Part shown: piece after piece, positions 47,085 through 55,410 of the stretch
Numbering within the stretch: position 1 is the stretch's first letter
How the letters are laid out: each line of letters opens with the position of its first letter
NCBI RefSeq assembly: GCF_003347205.1
Contig: NZ_QQBJ01000014.1
Span: forward strand, 62,001-126,000
Length of the DNA stretch: 64,000 nt
Origin: Mycolicibacterium moriokaense
GTDB lineage: Bacteria; Actinomycetota; Actinomycetes; Mycobacteriales; Mycobacteriaceae
Direction: 5' to 3'
The notes under the pieces: generated by a model
The model's database searches: none
What the model was told of the DNA's origin: nothing
What the model saw: the letters and a program-made list of their open reading frames with translations, nothing else
Program-made: the position numbers and the translations under genes

Positions 47085-47128
47085 GGACTGCACCGTCTGG
47101 AGGCTCAAGCTCAGAGGTGGTGCAGTCC
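47085..47128 (+). other. Stem-loop between the small ICE gene and the TraB-like gene
   Basis: GGACTGCACC (47085-47094) pairs perfectly with GGTGCAGTCC (47119-47128); a 4-bp inner stem (TCTG/CAGA) narrows the 24-base loop. It could be an attenuator or terminator limiting TraB, or a cis-acting transfer/replication site. It ends 22 bp before the TraB-like ATG. Confidence 0.55.
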
Positions 47129-47150
47129 TCTCCGATCGAAGTGACATCCG

Positions 47151-48551
47151 ATGCCAGACTTTTCAAACACACTTAATAACAATGCATCTCGGCGTTCGAA
47201 GTCAGACACCGACGAGACCACCATTATGGTGGCCGTCGGCTTGGCTAAAGGACTCGCAGTACTGCTCCGCTGGGCAGTCTTGTTTCCGATGGTCAGTTTC
47301 CCTGCGTTAGTCAGCTTTTGGGCGGGGTTCTCGATCAACCCGATCCTCGGCTCGCTTATCGGGTGCGCGTCGTGTCTGGCACTCTCGGCGTGGGCCTACT
47401 TCTTCCCCGCTTCGTTTGAAGAATGGGTTCTGGCCAGAGCGCGGTCACGGTGGCGCATTTGGTGGATCTATCGACGCCGCTGGCAGGCCATCTGCGCGCT
47501 TCATGGCCTGACAGCCTCGTTGCCCGGTCGCACGCTCGTACCGCCGCTGCGGTCAGTGACGATCGGCACGACTTGTGATGTCGCGGTCGTACAGATCCTG
47601 GTCGGACAGTCCGTCGCAAACTGGCAGCGGCAGGGGCTTGCGCTTGCCGAGGCGTTGCGGGCGCAGCGAGTCACCATTCGCTCCCGCCGGCCAGGCGAGA
47701 TCGCCATCACCGTGCACCGGAAAGACGCTCTGGCGGAACCAATTCGATTGCAACGACTTCGCAGGGATATCGATGTTGACTTCTCGCAGGTCGATGTCGG
47801 AATTGCGGAATCTGGTACGCGGTGGCGTCTTCCTGTACTGGGCCATCACATCCTGGTTGCCGGCGCCACCGGCGCAGGTAAGGGATCCGTTCTCTGGTCG
47901 CTCATCGCGGGTCTTGCGCCTGCCGTGCGCCGCGGCACCGTCCGTGTCCTGGTGATCGATCCCAAGGGCGGCATGGAGTTCGGCCGCGGCGAGCAGCTGT
48001 TCTCTGGATTCGCGTATGACAACGGTGAACAAACGCTCGCGTCACTACGAGCCGCGGCCACGGTACTGCAGCGGAGAGCGGAACGGCTACGGGGTCACGC
48101 TCGCCTGCACTCCCCGACTGCTTCAGCTCCGCTGTTCGTCGTGGTCGTGGATGAGATCGCTTCGCTTACTGCCTATATCGGTGACCGAAAGGTTCGCGCA
48201 GAGGTTGAACAGCTGCTGGGATTGCTCTTGTCTCAAGGACGCGCCGTTGGCATCTCGATCATCGCCGCGGTGCAAGACCCATCGAAGGACGTGTTGCCGA
48301 TCCGACAGTTGTTCTCCGTCCGTATCGGCATGCGCATGACCGAATCAACTCAAACCACGATGGTGCTCGGTGCCGCTGCCCGCGACGCGGGTGCGCTGTG
48401 CGATGAGATACCCGTGACGACCCCGGGCGTCGCGTATGTTTGCCAGGACGGTCGGTCCGAACCGATTCGCGTGCGCGCCTTCCATGTCACGGATCCCGAC
48501 ATCGATCACCTCGCAACTCAATTCGCTCCGCATCGGAAGGCGGCATCGTGA
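47151..48551 (+). CDS. TraB/FtsK-SpoIIIE-type DNA translocase of the element
   Basis: 466 residues. Two N-terminal membrane helices (about 27-57 and 64-84) are followed by a motor domain: Walker A GATGAGKG (238-245), VIDPKGGMEF, and Walker B FVVVVDEI (D334, E335). FtsK-like proteins of this size move double-stranded DNA between mycelia or cells in AICE-type elements and replace a type IV secretion system. Its stop overlaps the Rep start (GTGA). Confidence 0.88.
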   Translation: MPDFSNTLNNNASRRSKSDTDETTIMVAVGLAKGLAVLLRWAVLFPMVSFPALVSFWAGFSINPILGSLIGCASCLALSAWAYFFPASFEEWVLARARSRWRIWWIYRRRWQAICALHGLTASLPGRTLVPPLRSVTIGTTCDVAVVQILVGQSVANWQRQGLALAEALRAQRVTIRSRRPGEIAITVHRKDALAEPIRLQRLRRDIDVDFSQVDVGIAESGTRWRLPVLGHHILVAGATGAGKGSVLWSLIAGLAPAVRRGTVRVLVIDPKGGMEFGRGEQLFSGFAYDNGEQTLASLRAAATVLQRRAERLRGHARLHSPTASAPLFVVVVDEIASLTAYIGDRKVRAEVEQLLGLLLSQGRAVGISIIAAVQDPSKDVLPIRQLFSVRIGMRMTESTQTTMVLGAAARDAGALCDEIPVTTPGVAYVCQDGRSEPIRVRAFHVTDPDIDHLATQFAPHRKAAS

Positions 48552-49915
48552 AGAACCTGGAGGTCTTCCTCTCATCAGTTCCAGGACTGCCCGCTGGGGT
48601 TGACAGCGAGATCGTTCTTAGACAGATGCTCGGACGCGCAGCGTCACGCAGTTTCGAAACATGGTGGAACAGGGCCGAAGGATCAGGGTTCTGCGCCAGC
48701 CCGATCCGGTTGGCAGGCAGAGACGAACAGGGCAGAAAGCATGGCGTTTTGACCCGTTGCAATAACCGCCGCGCGGCGGCGTGCCCGTCATGTTCGGACT
48801 TGTACGCCCGCGACATATGGCAACTCATTCACGCTGGGCTCAACGGCGGCCATCACAATATTCCACCTTCGGTTGCTGAGCACCCACAACTGTTTGTCAC
48901 GCTTACCGCTCCGAGTTTCGGCCCTGTGCACGGAATGCGGCGATCCGGAGTGTGCCACCCGCGTAGTCGCGGACGCGGTGAGTGCGAGCACGGGCAGCCT
49001 CTCCGATGCGATCGCACACACGACGTCGAAGATCGCGACGTCGGTCAACCAATCTGCAGTGAGTGCTATGACTACGTCAGTCACGTTCTCTTTGCTTGGC
49101 ATGCTCCCGAGCTGTGGCGTCGGTTCACCATCCGCCTGCGGAGAGCTCTTAGCCGCGAATTGCGACGGCACGGTTCAGATCCGAGGGGAACGAAGCCGTC
49201 GTTCGTCAAAGTTGTTGAACTGCAACGACGCGGCGTCCCGCACTTCCATGCGGTCGTCCGGCTCGATGGCGCCTCGCCGCCGGGCGCGGAACCAGTTCCG
49301 CCCGATTGCAACTTCGAGCCTTCCGACTTTGTTGAGCTGATTCGGCAGGCGGCAACACAAACGCAGCTGTCAACGGCTAAAGATGTGGTACTGCGTTTCG
49401 GCGAGCAGCTGGACATCAAGTTCATTGATCGGCCCAGCATCGTGCATGCCGACGAAGCCGTTGTCGCCGACCGTCGCGTGGCCGGATACCTCGCAAAATA
49501 CGTAACCAAGTCGGTGACGGACCTTGGCCTAAACGTGCGGCGGCTCAGTCCGGAAGGCATTGATCTTCTCGCCGTGACAGACCATCTCCGTCGAATACTG
49601 GACACGATCGTGGTCGTTTCACGCGACGAGCCTTATGAGGACATGGTGCGCTGGCTGCATACTCTGGGCTATCGAGGCCACGTGACAAGTAAGTCACGGC
49701 AATTCTCGACCACGATGAAAGCGCTCCGTGATCATCGCGCGGATTGGCGACGGCAGCAAGCCTCATCGGCCGGAGGCCTATTGCCCGAGCTGCCGTGGGA
49801 GTTCGAACGGTCCGGATACGAAAACCTTGGCGACCGCGTACTGGTCGTCTCGGCTTCCGCTCGCGCTCGAGAGGGCCGCCTGGTCGGACGTGCAGTGTTG
49901 AGGGAAGGGGCGTGA
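48548..49915 (+). CDS. Replication initiator protein (RepSA-like)
   Basis: 455 residues, GTG start. A Cys-rich segment (C71, C79, C82, in CNNRRAAACPSCSDLYARD) and further Cys near 136-173 suggest zinc binding. VPHFHAVVRLDG (H232, H234) matches the HUH-type motif of rolling-circle initiators. Actinobacterial integrative elements replicate transiently with such a protein after excision. It lies between the TraB-like gene and the Xis-Int pair. Confidence 0.85.
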   Translation: MKNLEVFLSSVPGLPAGVDSEIVLRQMLGRAASRSFETWWNRAEGSGFCASPIRLAGRDEQGRKHGVLTRCNNRRAAACPSCSDLYARDIWQLIHAGLNGGHHNIPPSVAEHPQLFVTLTAPSFGPVHGMRRSGVCHPRSRGRGECEHGQPLRCDRTHDVEDRDVGQPICSECYDYVSHVLFAWHAPELWRRFTIRLRRALSRELRRHGSDPRGTKPSFVKVVELQRRGVPHFHAVVRLDGASPPGAEPVPPDCNFEPSDFVELIRQAATQTQLSTAKDVVLRFGEQLDIKFIDRPSIVHADEAVVADRRVAGYLAKYVTKSVTDLGLNVRRLSPEGIDLLAVTDHLRRILDTIVVVSRDEPYEDMVRWLHTLGYRGHVTSKSRQFSTTMKALRDHRADWRRQQASSAGGLLPELPWEFERSGYENLGDRVLVVSASARAREGRLVGRAVLREGA

Positions 49916-49922
49916 ACCGACG

Positions 49923-50129
49923 ATGCTGCTCGACGGACGTTGGTACTCTTCGAACGAGCTGGCGAAACTGCTGCACGTGGACGCCTCAACAATTCGGCGT
50001 TGGCGAACCGCGCGGCCGCCGCAAGGGCCAGCATTCGTTCAAGTATCTGATCGGGTGTACATGTACAACTCGGACGACGTCGAGGCGTGGCTCGCCAGTC
50101 GGCGCGTGGATCCAAGCGAGGTGGCGTGA
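49923..50129 (+). CDS. MerR-type HTH, excisionase-like (Xis)
   Basis: 68 residues. WYSSNELAKLLHVDASTIRRWR, then YMYNSDDVEAWLASRR, fit the excisionase/HTH_17 fold. It sits directly before the integrase, with TGATG overlap, as Xis genes do in AICEs. It probably directs excision by bending att DNA. Confidence 0.85.
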   Translation: MLLDGRWYSSNELAKLLHVDASTIRRWRTARPPQGPAFVQVSDRVYMYNSDDVEAWLASRRVDPSEVA

Positions 50130-51358
50130 TGACCGCCAAAATTCCTCTGCCGCTGGGAATATCGCTATCTAGTGACATCGAGGAGCGTTCGTGCGGGACG
50201 TACCGAGCACGTGTGCGTTGGATCGAACCAGCGACAAGGAGACGACTATCCAAGTCGGAAACCTTCGCCACCCGTGAGGCCGCGGAAGACTGGGTCAACC
50301 GCATGCGACAGGCCGCTGGCCGTGGTATCGAACCCAACACTGCGACGACGACGCTTCTTGACTACGGCGCCGCCAACATGAAGTTGGCGCTTCGCGGCCT
50401 GGAAAGTAAGACCACTGACCCTTACCTCGCGGGCTGGCGCAAGAGGGTCGTGCCGTCTCTTGGCCACCTCCCTATAACGATGATCACCAACGGTGCGGTT
50501 GATCGTGCCGTGCACGCCTGGATTGCAGACGATTGCGGCCGCTCCACCGTCAAGAACAGCCTCGCCGTGCTCGTTCGAGTGTTGGAACAGGCGCTACGCG
50601 ACGGAATCATCGACCGGAACCCTGCGCGGGTGACCGGCTGGCAGCGCGAGTACAAGCTGGCTGAGGATGAGCTGGACGACCCGCGTTCGCTGGCGCTTCC
50701 GGATTGGACCGCGCTGCTGACCCTTGCGGATGCGCTCGTGGCGAAGTCCGCAGATCACTACCAGGGCTGGGGCGATGCTGTCATTTTCGAGGCCTCCACC
50801 GCGGCACGAATTGGTGAGGTCTCCGGGTGCCTTGTGCGAGATATCAACACAACCGAGTGGATTTGGACGGTGTGCCGTCAGACCACACCCTCGCCCGGGG
50901 AACTCGAGCACGGCGAGACTGCTGCATCTGGTGGTGGCCTGGTCGACAAGAACACCAAAGGCCGGCGAGCGCGTGAGGTTCCGCTGATCGCCTCAATACG
51001 CGACCTCATTCGCGGTCGTATCGAGCTCGCGGGTGGAGACCCGGACGCTCGCCTGTTTACAGGACCAAGAGGCGGTCGTATCACCACCGCCACGCTTCGG
51101 GATGCAACCTCGTGGGATGAGGTTGTCAGCAGTCTCGGCTACGAGCATCTGAAGCGCCACGGCCTGAGGCACACCGGGCTCACATGGATGGCCGACGCAG
51201 GCGTCCCGCTACACAGCCTTCGGAAGATCGCTGGCCACGGCAGCCTGATCACCACCCAGCGCTACCTACACCCGGATCGACAGTCCGTCGCCGATGCTGG
51301 CGAGCTGTTAAGTCGGCACCTGTCGGGCAAGGGCGGGCGCAATCTGCGCGTCGTTTAG
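50129..51358 (+). CDS. Tyrosine-type site-specific integrase
   Basis: 409 residues from ATG 50129. An N-terminal arm-binding domain is followed by a catalytic domain with R227 (TAARIGE), H344 and R347 (HGLRH), H370 (GHGSL) and nucleophile Y379 (TTQRYLH). It should recombine the 43-bp att core at tRNA-Pro. Unlike most AICEs, the integrase is not next to the att site: a 3.4-kb cargo gene lies between them. Confidence 0.93.
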   Translation: MTAKIPLPLGISLSSDIEERSCGTYRARVRWIEPATRRRLSKSETFATREAAEDWVNRMRQAAGRGIEPNTATTTLLDYGAANMKLALRGLESKTTDPYLAGWRKRVVPSLGHLPITMITNGAVDRAVHAWIADDCGRSTVKNSLAVLVRVLEQALRDGIIDRNPARVTGWQREYKLAEDELDDPRSLALPDWTALLTLADALVAKSADHYQGWGDAVIFEASTAARIGEVSGCLVRDINTTEWIWTVCRQTTPSPGELEHGETAASGGGLVDKNTKGRRAREVPLIASIRDLIRGRIELAGGDPDARLFTGPRGGRITTATLRDATSWDEVVSSLGYEHLKRHGLRHTGLTWMADAGVPLHSLRKIAGHGSLITTQRYLHPDRQSVADAGELLSRHLSGKGGRNLRVV

Positions 51359-51431
51359 AGATACCTAGGCACGCGGGTCTGCTAGGACTGGGACGCGCGT
51401 TCTATGTTGTGCTTGGCCCAACCCGAGATGC

Positions 51432-54400
51432 TTAGACCCCATCGCCGTGCCGCTGAAGGCTTGGGAACCGTCGGAGCAATTGTGCCGCTTCACTCGCGAC
51501 GTGCCCACCTAGCTTGGCTGCCCGATGGACAAGGGGCTCAATATCTTTGCGCCGGGAGTGTCCGTATTTCTTGGGTCGTGACAGCCCTCGGCGCCAGCCT
51601 AAGACTGCACCCACAGGCAGACTGCCGATTACATCATCGATCAGCGCGGGTGCTGCCAGATCGCATGCGCTGATCCATGACCGGAGACCCTTCCATGGAT
51701 CAGCCCAGTTTGCGGCGGCAAATCCGACTGCCATCGCTTGGGCGTTTGCCTCGGCAACTTCTCTTGCCACCAGCGGATCGCGCGCATGGAGGCGACTCAG
51801 AACCTCCGCGGCGGTATCCCAATGCTGTTGGGCCAGTTCAAGATCTAACGGCAGACCGCGGCGGAGTGCACGCATCGCGACTTCAGGCGCTATATATGCG
51901 AAAGCAATGTCGAGTCTCCGGAGTCCCGGTTCCAGACGGTCGAATATGGCATTTATCTCTGCGCTGCGAAAGTATTGCAGCGCAGAGGCGATCACGAGCA
52001 CTTTTCTCTCGGGGTCGGTCGCGGAACGACGGAGAGAATCCTCAAAGACGAGCATATCGACCTTGGCACAAACACTCTCGAAAACCCGGGAGTCCGCGGT
52101 CTCGAGAAGATTCAAGAAACCATCAAAGTTGAGCTGACTCCATAAGTCTGGGGGACCAGCGATGGCAGCGGCAATGCGCTCTTGGTCCAGATTTCGCGTG
52201 AACGTTCTGATCGCTTTCATGATTTCGGGTGGGTGCCTACTTCTCCTCTTGTCGAACGACACGTAGCCAAGGTGTAGCGCGAGGTCGAACATGTCGTTCC
52301 AGTGACGCACCGGGTCAGCACTAAACTGATAGGCAAGGCGCGGACCCACCTGGGTTAGCAGGCGCAGCGCTAGCTCGTGGTCCAGATAGATGAGGTCGGC
52401 CAAGAGCGCGGTGACTCGCCAAAATTCGGACGTGGCGTCATCAAATAATTGGAAGTAGGCGTCATAGTCGAGGTAAGGACGAGCAGCTGCTACGAGATCA
52501 GGGCCCGCGACGTTGCTAAGCCGATCAACCGCGTGACCGGTGGACGTGGAATGTGTCCAACCCCCGTCGATCACCAGGTGGGCTAGCCGACGAGGGTCGG
52601 CGTGGCCAGCGATATGGGCAGCCAAGTCCTTATCAGGTTGGTACAGACTATTCGCCACATCACCGAGAGCCCAGGCGTTTTCGGGCGCGATAGCGGCGAA
52701 CCATTCTTTGAGCCTGTCGTCCTGCTGTCGCACAGTGTTGATTACCGACTCGAGGCGGGATTGGCTGATGGTCCGCGCGAGCAGTTGCGCAGCTGCTGCA
52801 ACATCTCCTGATGCCGGAGTCGACAGGGCACGCCTTACCAATCTCTCATAGCGCTCGCCGCTAAGGACGCCTTGCCAACGCAGAACGTCACGTGCGCCTC
52901 GGAACGCTCCGCAATCGGAGAGCCAAGATAGCCCACGTAAAGGCGTTTCGGGGGAATCGAGCAGAAACGAGACAAGCTTGCAGGCGTACTGGCGGTCCGT
53001 ACGCTGGTCCGACTCACTAAGCACCGGTCGCGCTTCTGACTCAGCAAGCCCCGCATGGGTAGGCGTCACGGTCACGGTCTCCTCCCCTGGGTCCGCAGAT
53101 GCGATGGGAGGAACGGCATGGCCACGCAGCTGAGCCGGTGACGCGACATCCCGTGGAGGAGGATGGAGCATCCGCGAGAGCAGCGCTAACGCGGTCTGCA
53201 GGTGGTTGCATCTAAACCGGTCGTCGGTTTCGAGGACAAGCTTTCGGCTTTTTAGATTGCGTAGCGAATCTTCGAGCCAAAGGTCATCTCGGCCGATTTC
53301 CTGTGCAAGCCTGCATAGTCTTTCTCGGCTTGAGCCCGCATCGACTCCGCCTATCTGCGCGACCGCGACTATAAGGAACGCGAGGTCTGCACGCTCGCGG
53401 TCGCGTAACTCGACAGCAGCGCGGTGAATTCGGCGCCAGCCGCCGGTCAGGGTATAAAAGAAAAGCCACGGTGTTAACTCAGTCGCGGCAAGGTCAATCC
53501 TTCTGTCGAAAAAGATGTCTCGCGGATGATCACCCACCTGGCTATCAAGCGCCCTTACCATCGGGAACACATCATCCCGATTGCTTCGCACCCAATTGGC
53601 CAGTCGTACCACTGCTGGCCCTGAACCCATCCTGAACGTGCGGACTCCACCGGCGACCTGGTCAATGCCTACGATCAGCACACGCGTTTCCACGTCCGCC
53701 AACTCCGCGAGCTCACGGACTGTGTCGGGCGAAAGGTCCTGTGCGTCATCAACAAATAGGATCTTCCGCCGTGGGAAAAACCGGAGATCTGTCAGCCATC
53801 GGGAAATGTCCGCGGCCCGGGCGCTGTCTCGCAATCGAAGGGTTTCAAAGCCATCGGCCGCGAGGCAACGCAGCGCCTGATACGCAGATATAGACTTGCC
53901 ACTCCCGGTTGGGCCGTTGAGCACCACGGCCCGATCGGTACGAAGTGCATCTGTAATGAGCTTGACCTCTTCAAGGGGAGGGCATGCGTCAACATCACTC
54001 GGACTAAGACGTTCACCCCGCAGCGCCGCATCCACGCTTCTGCTGCCCCGGAAGGTAACGCTCTGCCAGGCCGAAGCGGCAGCCTCAGCGACGTAGGGAT
54101 CAGCTAGGGTCGGAAGCGCGTATTCGGCGCCCAGGGGAATGTCGTCCAAACCCCTCGCAGCCGGACCAATTCGGATAGTGCGCCAAGTCTCATCTGTAGG
54201 CGCAATCAACTTCTCTACGACCACCTCGTCGCTCTCAGAGTATCCGACAATTAGAAGCGTCCGAACATAGCGTCGGCTCAGCTGTTCTACGGCCTCCGAC
54301 ACTTCGGATGTAATCGCACCCGGCTCATGCGGAAGAGTCCAGGGCGTCTCCGGAACAGACGCGTCCCCGTGAGGCTTGAAGAGCACGTGGTCAGGCAGAC

Positions 54401-54863
54401 TGACGCCGAAGAGTCGACGATAGGCCTCCTCGAGCGCGGTGTCCCAGTTGAGGGAGATAACAACGTGCACCACCCCCCGACGGACAAGACGAGCAAGTGC
54501 TTCGTGGGCCGGCGACGGCTGTGCTGCACGCTCCGCATCCAGAGCCGAAAACTGTCTTTGAAATCGATCCCGGGCGGTGACGCTTTCCCCCACTGCACTC
54601 CACCCCAGTACGACACGATTCCATTCGTCGCCAAGAAGCGATTTTGAAGGTCCGTCCTGCTGGCCTAGCTGATGGGCCACTAGTGCACGGGCGCCGCGAT
54701 CCGCATCCAGCGCGTCCCACAAGAGTGTGTTGAGTCCACCGGTCAGAGGAAATCGCGCGCCGATCGATAGACCTGCGCCAACGACGGCAACAGCGCCGAG
54801 TGCAAGATGCTCACTCGCGCCCTGGACCCGCGAACCTAAGTTGGTCGTCAACGCAGGTTTCAC
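51432..54863 (-). CDS. SIR2-domain STAND-like NTPase, putative anti-phage protein
   Basis: 1143 residues, GTG start. The N-terminal SIR2-type domain shows VVGAGLS (27-33), LNWD with N139 and D141, H165 in KPHGD, and GYSESD (207-212): the NAD-binding and catalytic positions are kept. The middle NTPase has Walker A GPTGSGKS (317-324) and Walker B ILFVDDAQ (368-375). The remaining 570 residues are helical without obvious motifs, as in sensor repeats. SIR2 plus NTPase plus helical sensor is the layout of Avs5-type and related defence proteins that deplete NAD on phage infection. It converges on the integrase across 73 bp. Base composition is visibly less GC-rich than the backbone. No partner gene is adjacent. 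Function is inferred. Confidence 0.78.
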   Translation of the reverse strand: MKPALTTNLGSRVQGASEHLALGAVAVVGAGLSIGARFPLTGGLNTLLWDALDADRGARALVAHQLGQQDGPSKSLLGDEWNRVVLGWSAVGESVTARDRFQRQFSALDAERAAQPSPAHEALARLVRRGVVHVVISLNWDTALEEAYRRLFGVSLPDHVLFKPHGDASVPETPWTLPHEPGAITSEVSEAVEQLSRRYVRTLLIVGYSESDEVVVEKLIAPTDETWRTIRIGPAARGLDDIPLGAEYALPTLADPYVAEAAASAWQSVTFRGSRSVDAALRGERLSPSDVDACPPLEEVKLITDALRTDRAVVLNGPTGSGKSISAYQALRCLAADGFETLRLRDSARAADISRWLTDLRFFPRRKILFVDDAQDLSPDTVRELAELADVETRVLIVGIDQVAGGVRTFRMGSGPAVVRLANWVRSNRDDVFPMVRALDSQVGDHPRDIFFDRRIDLAATELTPWLFFYTLTGGWRRIHRAAVELRDRERADLAFLIVAVAQIGGVDAGSSRERLCRLAQEIGRDDLWLEDSLRNLKSRKLVLETDDRFRCNHLQTALALLSRMLHPPPRDVASPAQLRGHAVPPIASADPGEETVTVTPTHAGLAESEARPVLSESDQRTDRQYACKLVSFLLDSPETPLRGLSWLSDCGAFRGARDVLRWQGVLSGERYERLVRRALSTPASGDVAAAAQLLARTISQSRLESVINTVRQQDDRLKEWFAAIAPENAWALGDVANSLYQPDKDLAAHIAGHADPRRLAHLVIDGGWTHSTSTGHAVDRLSNVAGPDLVAAARPYLDYDAYFQLFDDATSEFWRVTALLADLIYLDHELALRLLTQVGPRLAYQFSADPVRHWNDMFDLALHLGYVSFDKRRSRHPPEIMKAIRTFTRNLDQERIAAAIAGPPDLWSQLNFDGFLNLLETADSRVFESVCAKVDMLVFEDSLRRSATDPERKVLVIASALQYFRSAEINAIFDRLEPGLRRLDIAFAYIAPEVAMRALRRGLPLDLELAQQHWDTAAEVLSRLHARDPLVAREVAEANAQAMAVGFAAANWADPWKGLRSWISACDLAAPALIDDVIGSLPVGAVLGWRRGLSRPKKYGHSRRKDIEPLVHRAAKLGGHVASEAAQLLRRFPSLQRHGDGV

Positions 54864-55245
54864 CTCACCGCCGGGACTAGCCGATGCAAAGAATCGTTAA
54901 GGCAGGCAAACAACGGTCGACGCCCATTTTGGCAGCGCAAAGGGTACCGAGTGTTAACTCCAATCACCGGGGCTTAACCCTTAGGTGACCACACCCGCGG
55001 TTCCGCGTGACGCATCTGCCGCGCCAGTCATTCGCTGGCATAAGTTCCAATCCCGCCTTTGCGCACGTGTGCCATGTTTGCGCCTCATCGGCGTCGATAC
55101 CACCCTCACACGGCGGATGATTCGAGCGCCCGTCATCAGTCTTATCGATCGCGAGCGCTAATCGGCGTCCCAGAATGGTCCCTGAGAAATAAGTCGCGCG
55201 CGAGCGACGAGCTAGATCACCGCAGGTCAAGGCATACTTTTCTGT
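54864..55245. other. Right-end non-coding region of the element
   Basis: About 380 bp between the SIR2-NTPase start and the right att copy. It is AT-richer near 54880-54980, where the promoter of the SIR2-NTPase gene must lie; no clear -35/-10 pair was found. No coding frame is supported. Integrase arm sites would be expected here, but none was identified by eye. Confidence 0.5.
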
Positions 55246-55288
55246 GTCGGGCTGACAGGATTTGAACCTGCGACCACTTGACCCCCAG
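55246..55288 (+). repeat. Right attachment site (attR) within tRNA-Pro
   Basis: Identical to 36579-36621. It lies inside the intact tRNA-Pro gene, so integration at this core preserves the tRNA. Confidence 0.9.
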
Positions 55289-55320
55289 TCAAGTGCGCTA
55301 CCAAACTGCGCCACAGCCCG
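55247..55320 (-). tRNA. tRNA-Pro (anticodon GGG)
   Basis: On the minus strand the acceptor arms CGGGCTG and CAGCCCG pair over 7 bp. The anticodon arm is CTTGA/TCAAG with loop CTGGGGG, giving anticodon GGG. The T-arm contains GGTTCAAATCC. Discriminator A; CCA is not encoded. The 3' part is duplicated at 36579 by the integrated element. Confidence 0.95.
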
Positions 55321-55410
55321 GTGCCGCCGGCTGGCACCGGCAGCAGCACGTGAGCCTACCGCAGCGCGCCGTCACAATCCCAACCGCTGCCAGTGGGTAC
55401 AACCGAAGAT

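Larger units (their letters stand above)
36579..55288. mobile_element. AICE-like integrative element inserted at tRNA-Pro, with lipid-metabolism and SIR2 cargo
   Basis: A 43-bp direct repeat (36579-36621 and 55246-55288) of the 3' part of tRNA-Pro bounds about 18.7 kb. The segment 44579-51358 encodes an XRE regulator, a small ICE protein, a TraB/FtsK-like translocase, a Rep-like initiator, an Xis-like HTH and a tyrosine integrase in the order typical of actinobacterial integrative and conjugative elements. There are no phage structural genes and no relaxase or type IV secretion genes, as expected for elements that transfer double-stranded DNA by a single FtsK-like protein. The left 8 kb and the gene right of the integrase are cargo. 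Whether the left cargo entered with the core or separately is not settled. Confidence 0.85.

Noticed and set aside
36579-55288. Prophage
   Set aside because: No capsid, tail, terminase, portal or lysis genes; Rep plus TraB/FtsK-like motor fits an AICE.
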